Source of the DNA: Phycisphaerales bacterium
GTDB lineage: Bacteria; Planctomycetota; Phycisphaerae; Phycisphaerales; UBA1924
DNA length: 64,000 nt
Assembly (NCBI GenBank): GCA_020849105.1
Contig: JADLGW010000028.1
Coordinates: forward strand, 1-64,000
Direction: 5' to 3'
Shown here: positions 60,790 through 64,000 of the stretch, one piece after another
Layout: each line of letters opens with the position of its first letter
Position numbering within the stretch: position 1 is the first letter of the stretch
Translations under genes and position numbers: made by a program
The notes under the pieces: model-generated
Database searches by the model: none
Seen by the model: the letters and a program-made list of their open reading frames with translations, nothing else
What the model was told of the DNA's origin: nothing

Positions 60790-61484
60790 GGACCCTCCCC
60801 CTCCTGGTCGCGATCGCCTGGATCACCGGCTGCGCCGCGACCCCGCTCCCGACATACGAGCCGATGGACGCCGGGCGAGCGCTCGACGTCATCGCCCGGC
60901 GCCTCGACTCGGTCCGCACGGTCTCGGCGACCGCGGGCGTCACGCTCTCCGACCGCACCGGGTCCTCCGTCCGTCTGGACGGGGCCCTGGCGGTGGAGTT
61001 CCCTGACCGGCTCCGCCTCCGCGCCTGGAAGTTGAACACAGCGGTCTTTGACGTGACCGCGCTCGCGGACCAGGTCTGGATGCTCACCTCGGACCGCATG
61101 TCCGCGGAGCAGGTGGGCTCCATCCCGGCCCGCGGCATCCTCGCCGCCCGCGACCTGCTCGGGCCGGCCTTCTTCCGCTCCGCCCGCGAGGCCCCCGGCA
61201 CCAGCGTCAGCACCCTCGTTGTGGAGGGCGTCCTCCCGGACGGCACGTCCGCGGTCTGCGAGATCGACCGCGCCACGCTCACCCCGCGCCTCTACCGCGC
61301 GGGGGATTCCACGCTCACGCTCGATCGGTACCGCGTGATCAGCGGCGTGCCGTGGGCCGGGCTCTGGCGCCTCGACTCCACCCGGGGCGCCGTCACCGTC
61401 AGGTTCGATCGCATCGAACTCGGCGCCCCTCTCCCGCCGGCGGCGATGACCCCTCCCCGCCGCGCCGTGAGAGTCGCGCCATGA
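60783..61484 (+). CDS. Putative outer-membrane lipoprotein, LolB/DUF4292-like
   Basis: 233 residues with a lipobox (VAIAWITGCAA; Cys17) and a beta-rich body (VSATAGVTLSDRTGSSVRLD, AVEFPDRLRLRAWKLNTAVF, VWMLTSDRMS) resembling LolB/DUF4292 half-barrels. Together with the LolA-like protein at 53377 and the RND exporter after it, this suggests a dedicated route of the product to the outer membrane. It is coupled at both ends (7-nt and 4-nt overlaps). The family call is moderate. Confidence 0.75.
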   Translation: MLRTLPLLVAIAWITGCAATPLPTYEPMDAGRALDVIARRLDSVRTVSATAGVTLSDRTGSSVRLDGALAVEFPDRLRLRAWKLNTAVFDVTALADQVWMLTSDRMSAEQVGSIPARGILAARDLLGPAFFRSAREAPGTSVSTLVVEGVLPDGTSAVCEIDRATLTPRLYRAGDSTLTLDRYRVISGVPWAGLWRLDSTRGAVTVRFDRIELGAPLPPAAMTPPRRAVRVAP

Positions 61485-63988
61485 GCGCGGGCCGCCTGGC
61501 GGGAGCAACGTCCGCCCTCGCAGCGTGGTCCGCGTCGCATCCGCGCCCGGTTCTCATCGCCGCCGCGCTCCTGGTCGCCGTGTCCATCGTGTCCATTGCC
61601 CGCGCACCGTTCTCCACCTCACTCGGAGCGATGCTCGGAGATGCAACCCCTTCCGCCGCCGCCCTTGCCCGCGTCGCCGCCCGGTACCACGACCTGGACA
61701 ACCTGCTCGTGATCGCGCGCGTCAAGGACGACGCGCTCCCCGCCGCGGCCGCCCGCGCGGCTCTCCTGGGCTACGCGGAACGCCTGCACGCCGCGCTCGC
61801 GGCGGACCCGGATGCCCGCGCGATGGTCGCGGGCTACCGCGACCGCGCCGACCCGCAGGAGGCCGCGTACATCCGGGACGTGGTGCTGCCCGCGGGAGCG
61901 TTCTACCTGACGGACAACGGCTTCAACAGGCTCCTGGAACGCCTCCAGCCACGCGAGATGCGCCGCGCACTGGCCCGGGGGGAATCGCTGATCTCCGCGC
62001 CGGGGCCCGCGGCCTCCGCACTCGCACGGAACCTCCTGCGCGACCCGCTCCGGCTCGCCGAACTCATCGAACCCGGCGAACAGGCGGGTGACGGCGGGGG
62101 CGACTTCTCCGCCGACGGACGCTCGCTGCTCATCCGCATCGAGGGGCGCTCACCCTCCAGCGACCTGGAGTTCTCCGTTCGATTCTCGGCCGCGGTCGCC
62201 CGCGTCATCGGCGGCCTCGCCGCGCCGGGTATCACGGCGGAACTCGGCGGGTCGTACGCCATCGCCGCGTTCACGTCCTCCGTGATCCGGGCGGACTCGA
62301 TCCGCGCGACGCTGCTCTCCGTCGCGCTGCTCCTGGCTGTCTTTGCGGCGTTCTACCGCGCGCTCATGGCCCCGGTCGTCATCTGCACGACGGCCGCCGT
62401 CGGCATCCTCGCCGGCTTCGGCGTCTATTCCGCGCTCGGGTGGCCCCTCACCCCGCTCACCGCCGTGGTCGGCGCCGTGCTGGCCGGCCTCGGCGTCGAC
62501 TACGGCATCCATTTCCTGTCCAACTACCGGACGCAGCAGGCCCGGGGCCTTCCCCACGTCGCCGCTGTGCGCGGCGCGATGCTGCACGTCGGGCCGGCAA
62601 CCACCGCGAACTGCGTCACCAGCATGGTCGGATTCGTCGCGGTCGGCCCCAGCGGGATCGCCGCGCTCCGCGATTTTTCGGTGATCGGGACGCTCGGCCT
62701 GGCGGGTTCGCTGCTCGCCGTGTTCCTCCTGATGCCCGCGATCCTGCCGCTGACCGGCCGCACCCGCCAACCCGGACGCACCGGGGCCGTGGCCGCGCGG
62801 ATCACCGCATCCATCGCCCGCGGCCCCCGGATCACCCTCACCCTGGGCCTGTTGCTGACCCTCGGCGCACTCGCCGCCGCCGCCGCGGGCGGCTTCCGCC
62901 CGACGCTCGGCAGCGACCTCACCGTCATCCACCCGCGCCCGAATCCGCCGCTCGACGCGACCGAGGCGGCGACGCGCACCTTCGAGTCCCGGGGCGAGAC
63001 AATCGCGGTGGAGATCCGCGCCGCCACGTTCGATGAACTCCTCGCACGCTCGCACGACGCCGCCCGTGCCCTTGCCGCGCCGCCGCTGCGCGACGCCGGG
63101 GTGCGCTCCGTCGCTGGGCTGCCGCTGCTCCTCCCCGATCCGCGCACCGCGCCCGCCCGCGCCGCCCGGCTCGCCGGCCTCAACCCGGAAGCCGTCCTCG
63201 CCGACTTCGACGCCGCGGTCGCGGCCACCGCGTTCGACCCCGCCGCCTTCACGGATTACCGCGGTTTCCTCCGCCGCCTGGTGTCCGCGCGCACACCGCC
63301 CGCGTTCACCGATCTCCGCCGCTACCCCGCGCTCGCGGGCCGCGTCCTCCCGGACTCCGGCGAGCCCGGCACCGTCCTGGTCGTGCGGTTTGGTTCGCCC
63401 CTCTCAACCCGGACCGACCGCGACGCCGCGGTCCTGGCTCTGCGCAGCGCCCTCGCTCCGATTCCCGGCGCCACGCCGACCGGCATGAGCGTGCTCGGCT
63501 ATGACCTGGAGCAGGCGACCCGGGCGGCCCTGCCGCGTTCCCTGGCTCTCTCGGTCGGGCTCGTGATCGGGTCGCTCATCGTCTTCCTCCGCACACCACT
63601 CGGCGTTGCGCTCTCACTCATCCCGCTCCTCTTCGGCGCGCTCGCCACCTACGCCGTGATCGTGGCCGCGGGTGTCCCACTCAACCCGGTCAACGCCGCG
63701 GGGCTGCCGCTGCTGGCCGGGATCGCCGTGGACGCCGGGGTCTACATCGTGGCGGCGGCCCGTGACCACGCGCCGGGCGTGCCGTGGCTCGCCGCTACGC
63801 TTCACGCCGTGCTCGCCGCATCGATCACGACCGTCACCGGCTTCGGTTCGCTCCTGTGGACGCACACGCCGGCGGTCCGCTCCCTCGGCCTGCTGACCTC
63901 GATCGGGATCACCGCCGCGCTCGTCGGGGTCATCCTGATCCTCATCCCGGCCCTGGCGCTGCTCCGCGGGCGGGGGGTGCGCGTGTGA
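61481..63988 (+). CDS. MMPL-type RND exporter
   Basis: 835 residues with the two-fold RND plan: TM1 near the N-terminus (VLIAAALLVAVSIVSIARAP), a first periplasmic loop (about 40-260), five clustered helices (from IRATLLSVALLLAVFAAFYR through GLGVDYGIHFLSNY to MPAILPL), TM7 near 455, a second loop and a final helix cluster (LSVGLVIGSLIVFLRTP to IGITAALVGVILILIPALAL). The GLGVDYGIHF motif is typical of MMPL/HpnN-like proteins that move lipids and pigments. RND exporters of this type are standard in aryl polyene clusters. It overlaps the lipoprotein gene by 4 nt. Confidence 0.9.
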   Translation: MSAGRLAGATSALAAWSASHPRPVLIAAALLVAVSIVSIARAPFSTSLGAMLGDATPSAAALARVAARYHDLDNLLVIARVKDDALPAAAARAALLGYAERLHAALAADPDARAMVAGYRDRADPQEAAYIRDVVLPAGAFYLTDNGFNRLLERLQPREMRRALARGESLISAPGPAASALARNLLRDPLRLAELIEPGEQAGDGGGDFSADGRSLLIRIEGRSPSSDLEFSVRFSAAVARVIGGLAAPGITAELGGSYAIAAFTSSVIRADSIRATLLSVALLLAVFAAFYRALMAPVVICTTAAVGILAGFGVYSALGWPLTPLTAVVGAVLAGLGVDYGIHFLSNYRTQQARGLPHVAAVRGAMLHVGPATTANCVTSMVGFVAVGPSGIAALRDFSVIGTLGLAGSLLAVFLLMPAILPLTGRTRQPGRTGAVAARITASIARGPRITLTLGLLLTLGALAAAAAGGFRPTLGSDLTVIHPRPNPPLDATEAATRTFESRGETIAVEIRAATFDELLARSHDAARALAAPPLRDAGVRSVAGLPLLLPDPRTAPARAARLAGLNPEAVLADFDAAVAATAFDPAAFTDYRGFLRRLVSARTPPAFTDLRRYPALAGRVLPDSGEPGTVLVVRFGSPLSTRTDRDAAVLALRSALAPIPGATPTGMSVLGYDLEQATRAALPRSLALSVGLVIGSLIVFLRTPLGVALSLIPLLFGALATYAVIVAAGVPLNPVNAAGLPLLAGIAVDAGVYIVAAARDHAPGVPWLAATLHAVLAASITTVTGFGSLLWTHTPAVRSLGLLTSIGITAALVGVILILIPALALLRGRGVRV

Positions 63989-64000
63989 ACCGGGCGGCCG
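63985..64000 (+). CDS. Start of the next gene of the operon (cut by the window edge)
   Basis: GTG at 63985 overlaps the exporter stop (GTGA), the junction type used at the ACP/LolA-like junction in this operon, and begins VNRAA. Only five codons are visible, so the product is unknown; a missing dehydratase, ketoreductase or thioesterase could follow. Confidence 0.4.

Overview
The window is about 70% G+C, almost fully coding, and reads as a chromosome segment of a planctomycete, most likely class Phycisphaerae. This is inferred from four secreted proteins ending in a Cys-rich dockerin-like double repeat (CYPDCNGDG..NLSDFGCF..TKFALG), a PEP-CTERM-type protein, a full type II secretion operon, numerous secreted beta-propeller and beta-helix proteins, and housekeeping genes scattered rather than grouped by pathway. 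No rRNA, CRISPR array, insertion sequence or prophage was seen.

Layout. 1-9.6 kb: a dockerin-tailed propeller protein running off the left edge, gpsA, a P1B-type metal ATPase, pyrD, a serine hydrolase, tRNA-Met, and a beta-helix/PA14 protein. 9.8-18.7 kb: serS carrying two in-frame palindromic insertions, a DsbD-like protein, the trehalose pair otsB/otsA (otsA apparently starting at CTG), a three-gene unit with two small membrane proteins, tRNA-Gly, an OppF-like ATPase, and a lower-GC PEP-CTERM protein. 18.7-29 kb: an FHA-GspE fusion ATPase, an HNH nuclease, purH, a PQQ-like propeller protein, ribE, ruvC, an NtrC-type regulator, a frameshifted gene, and a phosphatase/cytochrome c' fusion. 29-43.4 kb: another dockerin protein, then a type II secretion operon read right to left (E-F-G-H-I-J-K-L-M-C-D plus a lipoprotein), most junctions overlapping by about 4 nt. 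43.5-47.4 kb: three tandem paralogues of a secreted helical LTxxQ protein. 47.6-53 kb: two oxidoreductases, nth, a small membrane protein, two closely related dockerin paralogues, and an inverted fragment of an nth-like gene.

53.1-64 kb (continuing off the right edge) is the most notable part: a tightly overlapping operon of acyl carrier protein, LolA-like protein, LpxL-type acyltransferase, a fused double ketosynthase, a chorismatase (XanB2/FkbO type), a flavin-dependent halogenase-like enzyme, an acyl/aryl-AMP ligase, an outer-membrane-type lipoprotein and an MMPL/RND exporter. By gene content this is an aryl-polyene (xanthomonadin-like) pigment pathway carrying its own hydroxybenzoate supply.

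A second theme is several families of short palindromic repeats, both between genes and inside genes in frame (serS twice, the NtrC-type gene twice, the GspG leader, probably pyrD, and the 3' ends of ribE and ruvC), where they add peptide segments to conserved proteins.
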